Below are positions 1 through 8,862 of a stretch of DNA of 64,000 nucleotides, piece by piece. The DNA is from Mangrovactinospora gilvigrisea (lineage in GTDB: Bacteria; Actinomycetota; Actinomycetes; Streptomycetales; Streptomycetaceae): positions 106,628 to 170,627 of the forward strand of contig NZ_MLCF01000043.1 of the NCBI RefSeq assembly GCF_001879105.1. The letters are read 5' to 3'. How positions within the stretch are numbered: position 1 is the stretch's first letter; each line of letters starts with the position of its first letter. Both the position numbers and the translations under genes were made by a program. The notes under the pieces were generated by a model, which worked only from the letters and a program-made list of their open reading frames with translations, did no database searches and was not told the origin of the DNA.

Positions 1-1
1 G

Positions 2-328
2 CTCCTGACGGCCTCCACCTCGACGGGAGGCGGCTCCGAGCATGCCGCCCGCCCCGCCGCGGCGCCGCCGCAGCAGCACCGGCCCCTGACGGCCGCGGGC
101 CTCAAGGGCTCGCTGCTGACGACGGTTCGGGAGAAGGACCCGGGCGTCGCGCTCAACGACCTGAACCGCGCCGTGCTGGAGCACCCCTCCCTCGCGGCGC
201 ACTGCACCGCGCTGGCGCACAGCATCGGGCACGCGGCCGTCGCCAAGTACGGCGCGGCCAAGGCCCGCACGTTCGCGCGCCCGGTCTGCGACGCCTCCTA
301 TCTGAACGCCACCGACGGAAGAAGCTGA
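2..328 (+). CDS. C-terminal part of a hypothetical protein (5' end outside window)
   Basis: This open frame runs in from the left edge and stops at TGA 326-328, leaving 108 residues. The first 25 residues are rich in Ala, Pro and Gly. After that comes a compact segment with the motif CTALAHSIGHAAVAKYG and a further Cys in VCDASY. The spacing of His (AHSIGHA) and the two Cys suggests a folded, perhaps extracytoplasmic, domain, but no named family is recognised with confidence. A strong hairpin follows 22 bases downstream. Function unknown. Confidence 0.6.
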   Translation, partial: LLTASTSTGGGSEHAARPAAAPPQQHRPLTAAGLKGSLLTTVREKDPGVALNDLNRAVLEHPSLAAHCTALAHSIGHAAVAKYGAAKARTFARPVCDASYLNATDGRS

Positions 329-350
329 ATCCAAGGAAACAGCACCTCGA

Positions 351-407
351 CAGCAGGGAAGGAGGAGGGCGGCCCGGGAATTCCCGGGCCGCCCTCCTTC
401 CCTGCTG
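351..407. terminator. Bidirectional hairpin terminator between convergent genes
   Basis: A near-perfect inverted repeat of about 27 bp per arm runs from cagcagggaagga to its complement, with one 3-base bulge in the left arm and almost no loop. It lies between the plus-strand gene ending at 328 and the minus-strand gene ending at 436, so it can serve both. Confidence 0.85.
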
Positions 408-435
408 TTGCCGTGTTCTTTCCGCGGCGCTCCGG

Positions 436-2175
436 CTACCCGCCGAGCAGGCCGCCCAGCGTGCTGCCGTCGCCGCCCCCGCCGCCGCTGGAGGGGCGCG
501 CATGGGTCGGCGCCGGCTGCTGCGCGCCGCCCGTGCCGCTGCTGTGCGAGGACGTCGTCGCGCCGCCCCCGGTGCCCGTCCCGGACGGCTCCCGGCCGTA
601 GCCGTGGGACGAGGACGTCCCCTGGCCCGAGCCGGCCGGCGCACCGCCGGTCGTCGTCCCCGAGGGGGAGCGGGACGGCGCCCCGCTCGGCACCACCGCC
701 GAGTTGGACGGCGTCGGCGACGGCGAGCTCGACCGGGTCGGCGACGGCGCGGCGGAGTGCAGCCGCGGCTCACCCGGCACCACCGGCCCCATCGGCGAGG
801 AGCTGTGCGAGGGCAGCGGCTCCTGCGCCGGCAGCCCCGGCCCCGTCCCGGTGCGGGCCTGGCCGCGGGTGGAGGCGCCCAGCCCGGCGCCGAGCAGCAG
901 CGTCAGGCCCAGCACCAGCGCCACCATCGGGGTGCCTCGGACGATCACCCGGCGGCGCAGCTGCCACACCTCGGGGCGCGGCTGGAAGCGCCGCCACGCC
1001 TCGGCGGCGAGCCGGCTGTCGATGGAGAACAGCGGGGCCCCGGCGATCAGCAGCGGGCTCCAGGCGGCCAGGTAGAGCGCCGCCGGGGTGTCCCACACCG
1101 GCGCCGACCGCCAGCTAACCGTCACCAGCAGGGCCGCCGCCAGCAGCATCCCGGCCGCGGCGCAGACCCGCTGCCACAGGCCGAGCACCGACAGCGCGCC
1201 GATGGCGATCTGGACGAAGGCCACCGTCAGGCCGGAGCCGATCGGGTGCTGGATGGCGAAGTCGACCAGCGGGGCGGCCAGTTGCCAGGGGTGCAGCGAC
1301 AGCAGCCAGCGCATCATCGAGCCGCGCGAGCCGCCGTCGAAGTACACCGGGTCGGTGAGCTTGGCGACCCCCGCGCCGATCATCATCACGCCCAGCACGA
1401 TGCGCAGCGGCAGCAGCACCAGGCCCAGGTTCATCCGCCGCCCGGGGTACCAGGCGTGCACCCCGGTCAGCCGGCGGAACGCGCCGGTCTGCTCGGTGGC
1501 GCTGAGCGGGACGGCGGGCCGCGCCTCGTCCTGCGGCGGGGCGATCCGCACCGGCGGCATCATCGCCGTCTCCTGCAGCGGCGGGGGCGTCGGCGCCGGC
1601 ACGGGCCGCGTCACCCCTCCCCCGCCGGGCCGGCGGCGCAGCACCCGCGCCCCGGCCGCGACGACGGGCAGCGCCTGCGTCGCCTCGGGGTCGCCGCCGC
1701 CGGAACCGCCGTGGCCCGCGAGGCCGTTGGGGAGGGCGGGGCCGGGAGCGCCGGCGCGCCGGCCGCCCACCGCGCCCGCGCCGACGGCGGAGGCGAGCAG
1801 GGCGGCCGCGGCGTCACCGGAGGCCGCGGCGGCGTGCCGGTCCGGCATCACCACCCGGCGGCGCGGCGGCCGCGCCACCCCGGACCCGGCCACCACCCCG
1901 GTGTGCCCGATCGCGGAGGCGCTGGCCCGGCCGACGGCCGCGGCAGCGCCGCCCCGGATCAGCGGGATGCCGGTCAGTGAGGTCTCCATCGGGGTCTCCG
2001 GCGGCGCCGCGCGGCGCGCCGAGACGCCCCTGCCGGGCAGGCTCACCCGGAAGCTGACCCCCGTGGTCGCCACTCGCGCGGGGTCGCTCGGCACCCGGTG
2101 ATGGGAGCCGGGCCCCGCGTCCCCGGTCAGCTCGTCGCTCCCGCCCGCGAAACGGCTCGGAGTTCTGGTGTCCAC
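436..2175 (-). CDS. DoxX family membrane protein with long disordered ends
   Basis: The protein has 579 residues. Residues about 248-395 form a DoxX-type four-helix membrane domain: the first helix is LGLVLLPLRIVLGVMMIGAG, followed by AKLTDP and later hydrophobic stretches. One more membrane helix lies near 415-435. The first 245 residues are low-complexity Ala/Gly/Pro/Arg, and the last 140 are Ser/Pro/Thr/Gly-rich, probably exposed at the cell surface. Residues 165-170 read ATQALP, close to the ATQKLP motifs of the membrane protein at 52845-54779. DoxX proteins are linked to quinone or thiol redox systems, but the substrate here cannot be told. The long N-terminal part could be shortened if a later start is used. 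Confidence 0.8.
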   Translation of the reverse strand: MDTRTPSRFAGGSDELTGDAGPGSHHRVPSDPARVATTGVSFRVSLPGRGVSARRAAPPETPMETSLTGIPLIRGGAAAAVGRASASAIGHTGVVAGSGVARPPRRRVVMPDRHAAAASGDAAAALLASAVGAGAVGGRRAGAPGPALPNGLAGHGGSGGGDPEATQALPVVAAGARVLRRRPGGGGVTRPVPAPTPPPLQETAMMPPVRIAPPQDEARPAVPLSATEQTGAFRRLTGVHAWYPGRRMNLGLVLLPLRIVLGVMMIGAGVAKLTDPVYFDGGSRGSMMRWLLSLHPWQLAAPLVDFAIQHPIGSGLTVAFVQIAIGALSVLGLWQRVCAAAGMLLAAALLVTVSWRSAPVWDTPAALYLAAWSPLLIAGAPLFSIDSRLAAEAWRRFQPRPEVWQLRRRVIVRGTPMVALVLGLTLLLGAGLGASTRGQARTGTGPGLPAQEPLPSHSSSPMGPVVPGEPRLHSAAPSPTRSSSPSPTPSNSAVVPSGAPSRSPSGTTTGGAPAGSGQGTSSSHGYGREPSGTGTGGGATTSSHSSGTGGAQQPAPTHARPSSGGGGGDGSTLGGLLGG

Positions 2176-2277
2176 ACCCCACTAACCGAATGAGCGGCGG
2201 AGAAGACACCCTTCCGGCCGTCATTTTTCAGAGTCTCACACGGTGTGACGGAGACTCCGGCGGCCGGACCGCCCCGC

Positions 2278-3249
2278 TCAGGCGCCGGCGCGGCGCCGCG
2301 CCGCCTCGTAGAGCACCACGCCCGCCGCGACCCCGGCATTGAGCGACTCGGCGCCGCCCGGCATCGGGATACGCACCGTCAGGTCGCAGGTCTCGGAGAC
2401 CAGCCGGGACAGGCCGTTGCCCTCGGAGCCGACCACGATCACCACCGGGCCGTCGAGCATCTCGCCGACGGAGGCGTCGGTGAGCTCGGCGCCGCCGTCC
2501 GCGGCGAGGCCGATCACCATCACGCCGGCCTTCTTCAGGGCCTCCAGCGCGCGGGTGAGGTTGGTGGCGCGGGCCACCGGCAGCCGCGCCGCCGTCCCGG
2601 CCGAGGTCTTCCACGCCCCCGCGGTCATCCCGGCGGCGCGCCGCTCGGGGACGATCACGCCGTGCCCGCCGAACGCCGCGGCGGAGCGGACGACCGCGCC
2701 GAGGTTCCGCGGGTCGGTGACGCCGTCCAGGGCGACCAGCAGGGCGTCCTGCCCGGCGGAGGCGGCCGCGTCCAGCAGCTCGTCGGGGTGCGCGTACTCG
2801 TAGGGCGGCACCTTCAGCGCCACGCCCTGGTGGTTCAGCCCGCCGGTGATCCGGTCCAGCTCGCCGCGCGGCGTCTCCATCAGCGGGACGTTCCGCTCCA
2901 CGGCGAGCTTGAGCACCTCGCGGACGCGGTCGTCGCTGTCGATGTACTGGGCGACGTAGACGGCGGTCGCCGGCACCCCGGCGCGCATCGCCTCGGCGAC
3001 CGGGTTGCGGCCGACGACCATCTCGGACCCGAGCTTGGCGGCGGGCCCGCCGCGGTGGCCGCTCTGCCGCGCGGACCGCCGCGCCGAGGCGGCGGCCTGG
3101 CGCTGCTTGGCGTGCCCCTTCCGCATCTCCGCGGGCGGGGTCGGGCCCTTGCCCTCGAGCGACCGACGCCCGTGGCCCCCGGTGCCGACGACCGCACCCT
3201 TCTTGGACCCAGGGTTGCGGCGATTCCTCCGCTGGCTGTTCCCGGCCAT
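2278..3249 (-). CDS. rlmB: 23S rRNA (guanosine-2'-O)-methyltransferase RlmB (SpoU/TrmH family)
   Basis: The protein has 323 residues. RlmB methylates the 2'-hydroxyl of the conserved guanosine 2251 in 23S rRNA using SAM. A basic N-terminal extension of about 75 residues (many Arg, Lys, Gly) precedes the substrate-binding domain that opens with VVGRNPVAEAM. The trefoil-knot SPOUT catalytic domain has all three motifs: VTDPRNLGAVVRSA (motif 1, with the catalytic Asn and Arg), VIVVGSEGNGLSR (motif 2) and IPMPGGAESLNAGVAAGVVLYE (motif 3). It lies downstream of cysS on the same strand, a usual neighbour in Streptomyces, but a strong hairpin separates the two. Confidence 0.95.
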   Translation of the reverse strand: MAGNSQRRNRRNPGSKKGAVVGTGGHGRRSLEGKGPTPPAEMRKGHAKQRQAAASARRSARQSGHRGGPAAKLGSEMVVGRNPVAEAMRAGVPATAVYVAQYIDSDDRVREVLKLAVERNVPLMETPRGELDRITGGLNHQGVALKVPPYEYAHPDELLDAAASAGQDALLVALDGVTDPRNLGAVVRSAAAFGGHGVIVPERRAAGMTAGAWKTSAGTAARLPVARATNLTRALEALKKAGVMVIGLAADGGAELTDASVGEMLDGPVVIVVGSEGNGLSRLVSETCDLTVRIPMPGGAESLNAGVAAGVVLYEAARRRAGA

Positions 3250-3324
3250 CAGGCGTCCCTCTCAGAAAGCATCAAGTAATCACAACAAGCGTAACCGTCC
3301 GTGAACACCCCACGGACCGCCGGC

Positions 3325-3354
3325 GCCCCGGCGCCCCGGGTGGGGTGCCGGGGC
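3325..3354 (-). terminator. Strong GC hairpin after cysS
   Basis: A 13-bp stem (gccccggcgcccc against ggggtgccggggc, one G-U pair) closes on a 4-base loop about 40 bases after the cysS stop. There is no U-run, as is common in actinomycetes. It may only partly end transcription, since rlmB follows on the same strand. Confidence 0.7.
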
Positions 3355-3392
3355 CGAGGGGCGGCAACAGCGACCCCCGCCGACCGCACCGC

Positions 3393-4790
3393 TCAGGCGA
3401 GCGACCACCGCGGACCCGCCGCGGTGTCCTCCACCACAACCCCGGCGTCCCCCAGCGCATCCCGCATCGCGTCGGCGGTCGCCCAGTCCTTCCGTCCCCG
3501 CGCCGCCTCCCGCTGCGCCAGCAGCGCCGCGACCAGCGCGTCCACCGCGGACCTCAGCTTCTCCCCCTCGCCGGAGGCCGCGCCCCCGCTCCACCCGGCA
3601 TCGAGCGGATCGAGCCCCAGCACCCCCAGCATCGCCCGCACCTCGGTCAACCGGCGCCGCACGGCGTCCTTGTCGCCCTCGCCGAGGGCGACATTGCCCG
3701 CCCGCACGGTGCGGTGCACCTCGGCCAGCGCCTGCGGCACCCCGAGGTCCTCGTCCATGTGCGCGGCGAACGCCTCGGGCACCGCCTCGGCCGGCTCGGC
3801 GACGCCGACCAGCTCGACGGCGCGCTGCACGAACCCCTCGATCCGGCCGAAGCCCTCCTCCGCCTCGCGCAGCGCCCCCTCGCTGTACTCGATCGCGGAG
3901 CGGTAGTGCGGCGTCCCCAGGTAGTAGCGGAGCACGATCGGGCGCCAGCGCTTGACCATCTCGGAGACGAGCACCGAGTTGCCCAGCGACTTGCTCATCT
4001 TCTCGCCGGCCATGGTCACCCACTCGTTGTGCATCCAGTACCGGGCGAAGGGGTCGCCGGCTCCGGTCGACTGGGCGAGCTCGTTCTCGTGGTGAGGGAA
4101 GATCAGGTCCCGTCCGCCGCCGTGGATGTCGAACTCGGCGCCCAGGTACTTCCGGGCCATCGCCGAGCACTCCAGGTGCCAGCCGGGGCGCCCCGGCCCC
4201 CACGGGGAGGGCCAGTGCGGCTCGCCCGGCTTGGCGGCCTTCCACAGCGCGAAGTCGCGGCCGTCCCGCTTGCCGGTCTCGCCCTCGCTCTCCGGCTGCC
4301 GCAGGTTGTCCAGCTTCTGCCGGGAGAGCGCGAGGTAGCCGGGCTGCGAGCGGACGTCGAAGTAGACGCTGCCCTCGGAGGGGTAGGCGTGGCCGCGCTC
4401 CATGAGCTGCTGCATCAGCTCGACCATCTCGGTGATGTGGCCGGTGGCGCGGGGCTCGTGCTGCGGGGCGAGGCAGCCCAGCGCGTCGTAGGCGGCGTTG
4501 AAGGCCCGCTCGTTGCGGTGCCCGATCTCCCACCAGGGGCTGCCGGACTCCTTCTCCTTCGCCAGGATCTTGTCGTCGATGTCCGTGACGTTGCGGACGA
4601 AGGTGACGCGGTAGCCGCGGTACTCCATCCAGCGGCGCAGGATGTCGAAGTCGACGCCGGAGCGGATGTGGCCGATGTGCGGGGCCGACTGCACGGTGGC
4701 ACCGCACAGGTAGATCGAGACGCAGCCGTCCACGAGCGGGACGAAGTCACGGATCTGCCGGGCGCTGGTGTCGTACAGCCGAATGCTCAC
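3393..4790 (-). CDS. cysS: Cysteinyl-tRNA synthetase
   Basis: The protein has 465 residues, the usual size for Streptomyces CysS. It charges tRNA-Cys in the cytoplasm. Visible motifs: [13 protein letters not shown] near the N-terminus (zinc Cys and HIGH signature), WHLECSAMA (second zinc Cys), FPHHENE (zinc His region) and KMSKSLGNS (KMSKS loop). The start is GTG at 4790, giving [16 protein letters not shown], the normal N-terminus of this family. The frame stays open far upstream, but that part overlaps the ABC permease and is not coding. TACCCT lies six bases before the GTG and there is no Shine-Dalgarno sequence, so the mRNA is probably leaderless. Confidence 0.95.
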   Translation of the reverse strand: MSIRLYDTSARQIRDFVPLVDGCVSIYLCGATVQSAPHIGHIRSGVDFDILRRWMEYRGYRVTFVRNVTDIDDKILAKEKESGSPWWEIGHRNERAFNAAYDALGCLAPQHEPRATGHITEMVELMQQLMERGHAYPSEGSVYFDVRSQPGYLALSRQKLDNLRQPESEGETGKRDGRDFALWKAAKPGEPHWPSPWGPGRPGWHLECSAMARKYLGAEFDIHGGGRDLIFPHHENELAQSTGAGDPFARYWMHNEWVTMAGEKMSKSLGNSVLVSEMVKRWRPIVLRYYLGTPHYRSAIEYSEGALREAEEGFGRIEGFVQRAVELVGVAEPAEAVPEAFAAHMDEDLGVPQALAEVHRTVRAGNVALGEGDKDAVRRRLTEVRAMLGVLGLDPLDAGWSGGAASGEGEKLRSAVDALVAALLAQREAARGRKDWATADAMRDALGDAGVVVEDTAAGPRWSLA

Positions 4791-4796
4791 AACCCA

Positions 4797-4802
4797 AGGG
4801 TA
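4797..4802 (-). promoter_or_regulatory. Candidate -10 box of cysS, leaderless spacing
   Basis: TACCCT on the minus strand, six bases before the GTG of cysS. It supports that start and implies transcription starts at or next to the start codon. No clear -35 box was seen. Confidence 0.45.
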
Positions 4803-4876
4803 GACGCTGAGCGAGACCGTCCGGTCCCCCATTACTACTGTTGCCGACACAAGCCACAGGCCATTCACACGACCCG

Positions 4877-5668
4877 TCACACGTTGAGGTCGCGCCGCTC
4901 GAAGAGCACCGTTCCCAGCACCACCGCGACCACCGTCACCCCGGCCAGCAGCAGGCATCCGCTCGCCGAGATCCCGTGCACCAGCGGAGTATTGCCGTCG
5001 AACCAGTAGAACGGCGAGAAGTGCTTGATCCCGCCGATCCCCTTGATCAGCGGCAGGAAGGAGTTGGCCAGGTACCCGAAGACGACCACCACCACGCCGA
5101 TGCCCAGCGACAGCCCGCGCTTTCCGGTGCCGGCGCTCACCAGCAGCGTCACCCCGCCGGTGCAGACGCCCAGCAGCACCAACTGCAGCGTGGCGGCGGC
5201 GATCCCGCTCGCCGCGACGGCGCCCAGTCCGACCGGTCCGCGCAGCGCCAGCAGCGCCGCCACCACCAGCACCCCGAAGCCGGCCAGCACCGCGACCATC
5301 GCCGCGAAGCGCTGCAGCACCAGCTTGCGGCGGCTCACCGGTTGGGCGAGCAGCAGGTCCAGCAGCCCGGACTCCTCCTCCCCGGCCACCGCCCGGGTGG
5401 CCGTCACCAGCGCATAGGCCGAGAACAGCATGGCCAGCATGATCCCGAAGACGGTCGACCCCAGATATCCGGCGGGCGATCCGTAGTCCTGCATGCCGAG
5501 GGCCTTCTGCAGCGACTGCGGGGCGCCCGCCATGACGTTGCCCTTGGCCTTGCCGATCAGCTTGTAGCTGGAGGTGTAGAGCACGCTGACGACGACCACG
5601 CCGTACGTCCATGCGACGAGCGCCTTGCGGCCGTCCCTGATCGTCTTTCCGAGGACGCTACGCGCCAT
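4877..5668 (-). CDS. ABC transporter permease (ABC-2 type)
   Basis: The protein has 263 residues and six probable membrane helices: near residues 15-35, 65-90, 110-140, 145-170, 180-210 and 235-255. The loop EEESGLLDLLLAQPVSRRKLVLQR is typical of ABC-2 exporter subunits. It overlaps the end of the ATPase gene by 11 bases, so the two are translated together. With the ATPase and the TetR regulator it forms a three-gene export unit. The substrate is unknown; relatives export drugs, peptides or lipids. Confidence 0.88.
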   Translation of the reverse strand: MARSVLGKTIRDGRKALVAWTYGVVVVSVLYTSSYKLIGKAKGNVMAGAPQSLQKALGMQDYGSPAGYLGSTVFGIMLAMLFSAYALVTATRAVAGEEESGLLDLLLAQPVSRRKLVLQRFAAMVAVLAGFGVLVVAALLALRGPVGLGAVAASGIAAATLQLVLLGVCTGGVTLLVSAGTGKRGLSLGIGVVVVVFGYLANSFLPLIKGIGGIKHFSPFYWFDGNTPLVHGISASGCLLLAGVTVVAVVLGTVLFERRDLNV

Positions 5669-6635
5669 GGCCGGTCACTCCCCCGGTCTCCCTGCCGCCG
5701 TTGTGGTTGTAGAGGGTGAAGAACACTTCCTCGAGGTCCGGCTCCTCCAGCTCCAGCGCCGCCACCCCGTACCGGGCCAGCGCCTTCACCAGGCCGTCGG
5801 CGCGCCCGTCGAGGGTGCAGCGCAGCTCGCTGCCGCCGGCCGCGTCCGCGGCGGGCCGCACCTCGAGGTCCCGCACGCCCGGCGTCCTGGCGAACGCCTC
5901 GGCGTCGACCTCCTCCGGGCCCTCGTCCAGCCGCACCGCGACGTGCCGCACGGCGTGCTCGCGCAGCGAGTCCACGGTGTCGACGGTCAGCAGCCTGCCC
6001 TCCCGGATGACGGCGACCCGGTCGGCGACCGCCTGGACCTCGGACATGATGTGCGAGGACATGAAGACCGTCCGGCCGTCCTCGCGCGCCTCCCGCACCA
6101 GCGCCAGGAACTCCTGCTGGAGCAGCGGGTCGAGGCCGGAGGTGGGCTCGTCGAGGATCAGCAGTTCGGGCCGGTGCATGAACGCCTGTACGACGCCGAC
6201 CTTCTGGCGGTTGCCCTTGGACAGCTGCCGCACCTTGCGCTTCAGGTCGAGGTCGAGCCGTTCCGCGAGGCCCTCGATGCGCATCGGCGGCACCCCGCCG
6301 CGCAGCTCGGCGAGGAACCGCAGCGCCTCGCCGACGGTCTGCCGGGGCTCGATGACGAAGTCGCCGGCGAGGTAGCCGACGCGGCGGCGCAGCCCGGGCC
6401 CGCCGGAGCGCGGCTCCTCGCCGAGCACCCGCACCGTCCCGGAGGTGGGCCGGAGCAGGTCGAGCAGCATCCGGATGGTGGTGGACTTGCCGGCGCCGTT
6501 GGGCCCGAGGTAGCCGAAGACCTCGCCCCGCCGCACCGTCAGATCCAGCGTGTCCAGGGCCCGTACGCGCTTGCGGCCGCCGCCGTACTCCTTGCTCAGC
6601 CCTTCGGCGAGCACCGCCGCTTCCCCGCCGCTCAT
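5658..6635 (-). CDS. ABC transporter ATP-binding protein (drug/lipid exporter type)
   Basis: The protein has 325 residues. Walker A is GPNGAGKST, the signature region is LSKGNRQKVG (a variant of LSGGQ with Lys), Walker B is LLILDEPTSGLDP, and the switch His is in SSHIMSE. The C-terminal 90 residues form the accessory region usual in ABC-2 exporters (DLEEVFFTLY). The ATG at 6635 overlaps the stop of the upstream tetR as ATGA, which argues for translational coupling and fixes the start. It powers the permease encoded next. Confidence 0.92.
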   Translation of the reverse strand: MSGGEAAVLAEGLSKEYGGGRKRVRALDTLDLTVRRGEVFGYLGPNGAGKSTTIRMLLDLLRPTSGTVRVLGEEPRSGGPGLRRRVGYLAGDFVIEPRQTVGEALRFLAELRGGVPPMRIEGLAERLDLDLKRKVRQLSKGNRQKVGVVQAFMHRPELLILDEPTSGLDPLLQQEFLALVREAREDGRTVFMSSHIMSEVQAVADRVAVIREGRLLTVDTVDSLREHAVRHVAVRLDEGPEEVDAEAFARTPGVRDLEVRPAADAAGGSELRCTLDGRADGLVKALARYGVAALELEEPDLEEVFFTLYNHNGGRETGGVTGHGA

Positions 6636-7291
6636 CGCTCCCCGTCCTTCCGGATGTCCTCGACGATCCGCTCCGTGACGCCGACCCAGCGCGGGTCGGT
6701 GAAGAGGCCGCGCGAGTAGATGTCGATGATCTGGCGACCGGCGCGCATCTGCGCCTCCAGGTCGTAGATGCTCTTCTCGCCGATCGCGGCGGCCAGGTGG
6801 TCGCCGAGGACGACGAAGCCCAGATGCCAGGTGATCATCGTGGCGGCGCGCGCCCGGTTGTCGTCCGAGGGGACGACCTCGCCGTTCTCCTGCATCCGGT
6901 CGAGGTAGTCCTCGGTGCGGTCGACGACGATCTCGAAGATCCGCGCGGCGCCGGGCGTGTTCTCCCGGAACGCCTGGGCGAGGTAGCGCTGCATGGGGCC
7001 GACCTGCCGCAGCAGGTCGCCGAGCGCGGAGATCGGCGGCGCCTCGGGCGAGGCGCCCTCGGTGATCGTGAACTTGTGCTGGACGAGCTCCAGGACGAAC
7101 TGGTCGCACGCCTCCATCAGGCCCGCCTTGGACCCGAAGTGGTGCACCACCAGCGGCGCCGAGACGCCCGCGTCGGCGGCGACGGCCCGCAGCGTGGACT
7201 TCGCGATCCCGTCCTGCCCGAACCGCGCGAGAGCGGCATCCCTGATCCGCGCCCGCGTCGTGAAATCTTCCTTTGAACGCACGTTCAGCAT
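6632..7291 (-). CDS. TetR family regulator of the ABC exporter
   Basis: The protein has 219 residues if the ATG at 7291 is used. Its N-terminal helix-turn-helix is TRARIRDAALARFGQDG through STLRAVAADAGVSAPLVVHHFGSKAGLMEA. The rest is an all-helical ligand domain. It is first in a tetR-ATPase-permease operon, with a 4-base stop/start overlap to the ATPase. Two inverted repeats of the form TTGAAC-N4-GTTCAA flank the ATG, so it very likely represses its own operon. A GTG at 7282 in the same frame is an alternative start: CAAGAT lies exactly seven bases before it. No Shine-Dalgarno sequence is visible for either. Confidence 0.9.
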   Translation of the reverse strand: MLNVRSKEDFTTRARIRDAALARFGQDGIAKSTLRAVAADAGVSAPLVVHHFGSKAGLMEACDQFVLELVQHKFTITEGASPEAPPISALGDLLRQVGPMQRYLAQAFRENTPGAARIFEIVVDRTEDYLDRMQENGEVVPSDDNRARAATMITWHLGFVVLGDHLAAAIGEKSIYDLEAQMRAGRQIIDIYSRGLFTDPRWVGVTERIVEDIRKDGER

Positions 7292-7308
7292 CTTGAACCC
7301 GCGTTCAA
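7273..7308 (-). promoter_or_regulatory. Twin TetR operator around the tetR start codon
   Basis: Two 16-bp inverted repeats with the same consensus, TTGAAC-N4-GTTCA(A/G), lie at 7273-7288 and 7293-7308. Their centres are 20 bp apart, about two helical turns, on either side of the ATG. This is the expected layout for two TetR dimers blocking transcription. Confidence 0.75.
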
Positions 7309-7342
7309 CGCACCGCAAGCGCTTCCCCGTAAAGACCGCAAC

Positions 7343-7382
7343 AAAAAAGCGCCGCCGCGGCCCGAGGGCCACGAACGGCGCT
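7343..7382 (-). terminator. Intrinsic terminator of ispF
   Basis: An outer stem agcgccg/cggcgct and an inner ggcc/ggcc stem are followed on the minus strand by six T. It isolates the ispD-ispF transcript from the tetR operon. It is the only clear hairpin-plus-U-run terminator in the window. Confidence 0.85.
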
Positions 7383-7399
7383 GCACCAGCGGGCACGGA

Positions 7400-7918
7400 C
7401 TACCGCAACGGAACCACCAACGCCGTCGCGATCCCCATCAGCCCCTCACCCCGCCCCGTGAACCCGAGCCCGTCGGACGTCGCCGCGGACACCGAGACCG
7501 GAGCCCCCACCGCCTCCGACAGCGCCGCCTCCACCTCGGAACGCCGCTTCCCCACCTTCGGCCGATTCCCGATCACCTGAACCGCCACGTTCCCGACCGC
7601 GAACCCCGCCGCGCGCACAATCCGCGCCGCCTCGGCGAGCAGCTTCACCCCCGGCGCCCCCGCCCACTCCGGCCGCCCCATCCCGAAGTGCCGGCCCAGA
7701 TCCCCCAGCCCGGCCGCCGAGAACAGCGCGTTGCACGCCGCATGCGCCAGCACGTCCGCATCGGAGTGCCCGGCGAGCCCGCACTCCTCGCCCTCCCACT
7801 TGAGGCCGCCGAGCCACAGCTCCCGACCCGCCTCGAACGCATGGATGTCCGCGCCGATCCCCACCCGCGGCAGCACGTACCCGACCTCGGAACCCGACTC
7901 AGAACCCATCCGCGACAC
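7400..7918 (-). CDS. ispF: 2-C-methyl-D-erythritol 2,4-cyclodiphosphate synthase
   Basis: The protein has 172 residues. It cyclises CDP-methylerythritol 2-phosphate in the MEP route to isoprenoids. The metal ligands are in GIGADIHAF (Asp and His) and [11 protein letters not shown]; the C-terminal part has [13 protein letters not shown], the substrate-binding end of the family. It overlaps ispD by 20 bases, so the two enzymes of the same pathway are coupled. The first dozen residues before VLPRVGIG are probably not conserved; a start at 7909 is also possible. Confidence 0.95.
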   Translation of the reverse strand: MSRMGSESGSEVGYVLPRVGIGADIHAFEAGRELWLGGLKWEGEECGLAGHSDADVLAHAACNALFSAAGLGDLGRHFGMGRPEWAGAPGVKLLAEAARIVRAAGFAVGNVAVQVIGNRPKVGKRRSEVEAALSEAVGAPVSVSAATSDGLGFTGRGEGLMGIATALVVPLR

Positions 7919-8642
7919 TCCGATGCGCCAGCAGCGCCTCCGCGAACACCAGATCCAGCGGCCGCGTCACCTTGAACGCGTGCTCGTGCCCGCGCACCGC
8001 GACCACCCGCCCGCCGGCCAGCTCCACCAGCCCGGCGTCGTCCGTGATCGGCGCCCCCGGGCCCGCCTCGCGGTGCGCCTTCTCCAGCACCGCCCGCCGA
8101 AACCCCTGCGGCGTCTGCACCGCGCGCAGCACCGACCGGTCGGGCGTGTCGAGCACCGGCTCCGCGCCGTCCGCGTCCGCCGGGCCGACCCGCTTGACGG
8201 TGTCCGTCACGGGCAGCACCGGCACCACCGCGTCCGCGCCGGCGGCGACCGCGGCCACCACCGACTCGATGACGCCTATCGGCACCAGCGGCCGCGCGGC
8301 GTCGTGCACCAGCACGATCTCGGAGTCGTCGGCGACGGCGTCCAGGCCCAGCCGCACCGACTCCTGGCGGTCGGCGCCGCCGGGGACGACCCGGACGTCG
8401 GCGCCCTCCACCCCGCGGTCGGCGTCGAGCATCGCCCGGACATCGGCGACCTCCTCCGGCGGGGCGACCACGACGACGCGGCCGATGGAGCGGGCCCTGC
8501 ACAGCGCCCGCACCGCGTGGACCAGCATGGGGACCCCGCCCAGGGTGCGCAGGGCCTTCGGGGCTCCGGGCCCCAGACGTTCTCCCCGTCCGGCGGCGGG
8601 GACGATGGCGCTCGCGTTCAGGTTTCGTTCCTTCATCGACAT
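7899..8642 (-). CDS. ispD: 2-C-methyl-D-erythritol 4-phosphate cytidylyltransferase
   Basis: The protein has 247 residues. It transfers CMP from CTP to methylerythritol 4-phosphate. The N-terminal nucleotide-binding loop is [20 protein letters not shown], followed by [10 protein letters not shown] and [10 protein letters not shown], all family signatures. It is the gene before ispF and overlaps it. The order carD-ispD-ispF is common in Streptomyces. A 10-bp inverted repeat lies just upstream of the start. Confidence 0.95.
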   Translation of the reverse strand: MSMKERNLNASAIVPAAGRGERLGPGAPKALRTLGGVPMLVHAVRALCRARSIGRVVVVAPPEEVADVRAMLDADRGVEGADVRVVPGGADRQESVRLGLDAVADDSEIVLVHDAARPLVPIGVIESVVAAVAAGADAVVPVLPVTDTVKRVGPADADGAEPVLDTPDRSVLRAVQTPQGFRRAVLEKAHREAGPGAPITDDAGLVELAGGRVVAVRGHEHAFKVTRPLDLVFAEALLAHRSVADGF

Positions 8643-8790
8643 GGGTATCGACGACAGCGACAGCGTCGGACGGACACCCTTCCGTGACAGTCCGTCCGAT
8701 GCGTCACCGTCTCACTGCACGGCACGACACGGCACTGCGCGCAGCACGGCACGGCAGCACCGCACGAGTGAACTGTACGAGCAAAGAGCA
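8643..8790 (-). repeat. ispD upstream region: inverted repeat and simple-sequence stretch
   Basis: Arms tcggacggac (8666-8675) and gtccgtccga (8690-8699) form a perfect 10-bp stem with a 14-base loop just before ispD. Beyond it, 8715-8770 is made of short repeated units around gcacggcac. The stem could be an operator or a leader hairpin; nothing else is seen. Confidence 0.5.
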
Positions 8791-8834
8791 CGAGAGCCGG
8801 GGACCGGAACGAGCCTTCCGGTCCCCGGCTCTCG
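8791..8834 (-). terminator. Perfect 18-bp hairpin terminator after carD
   Basis: Perfect 18-bp arms (cgagagccggggaccgga and its complement) flank an 8-base loop, 29 bases after the carD stop. It should separate carD from ispD. Confidence 0.85.
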
Positions 8835-8862
8835 AACACACCGCCACGGCGGTGCGTCGGCG

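Noticed and set aside
4791..5612. N-terminal extension of cysS by 274 codons
   Set aside because: It overlaps the ABC permease in another frame; the CysS family begins at IRLYDT.
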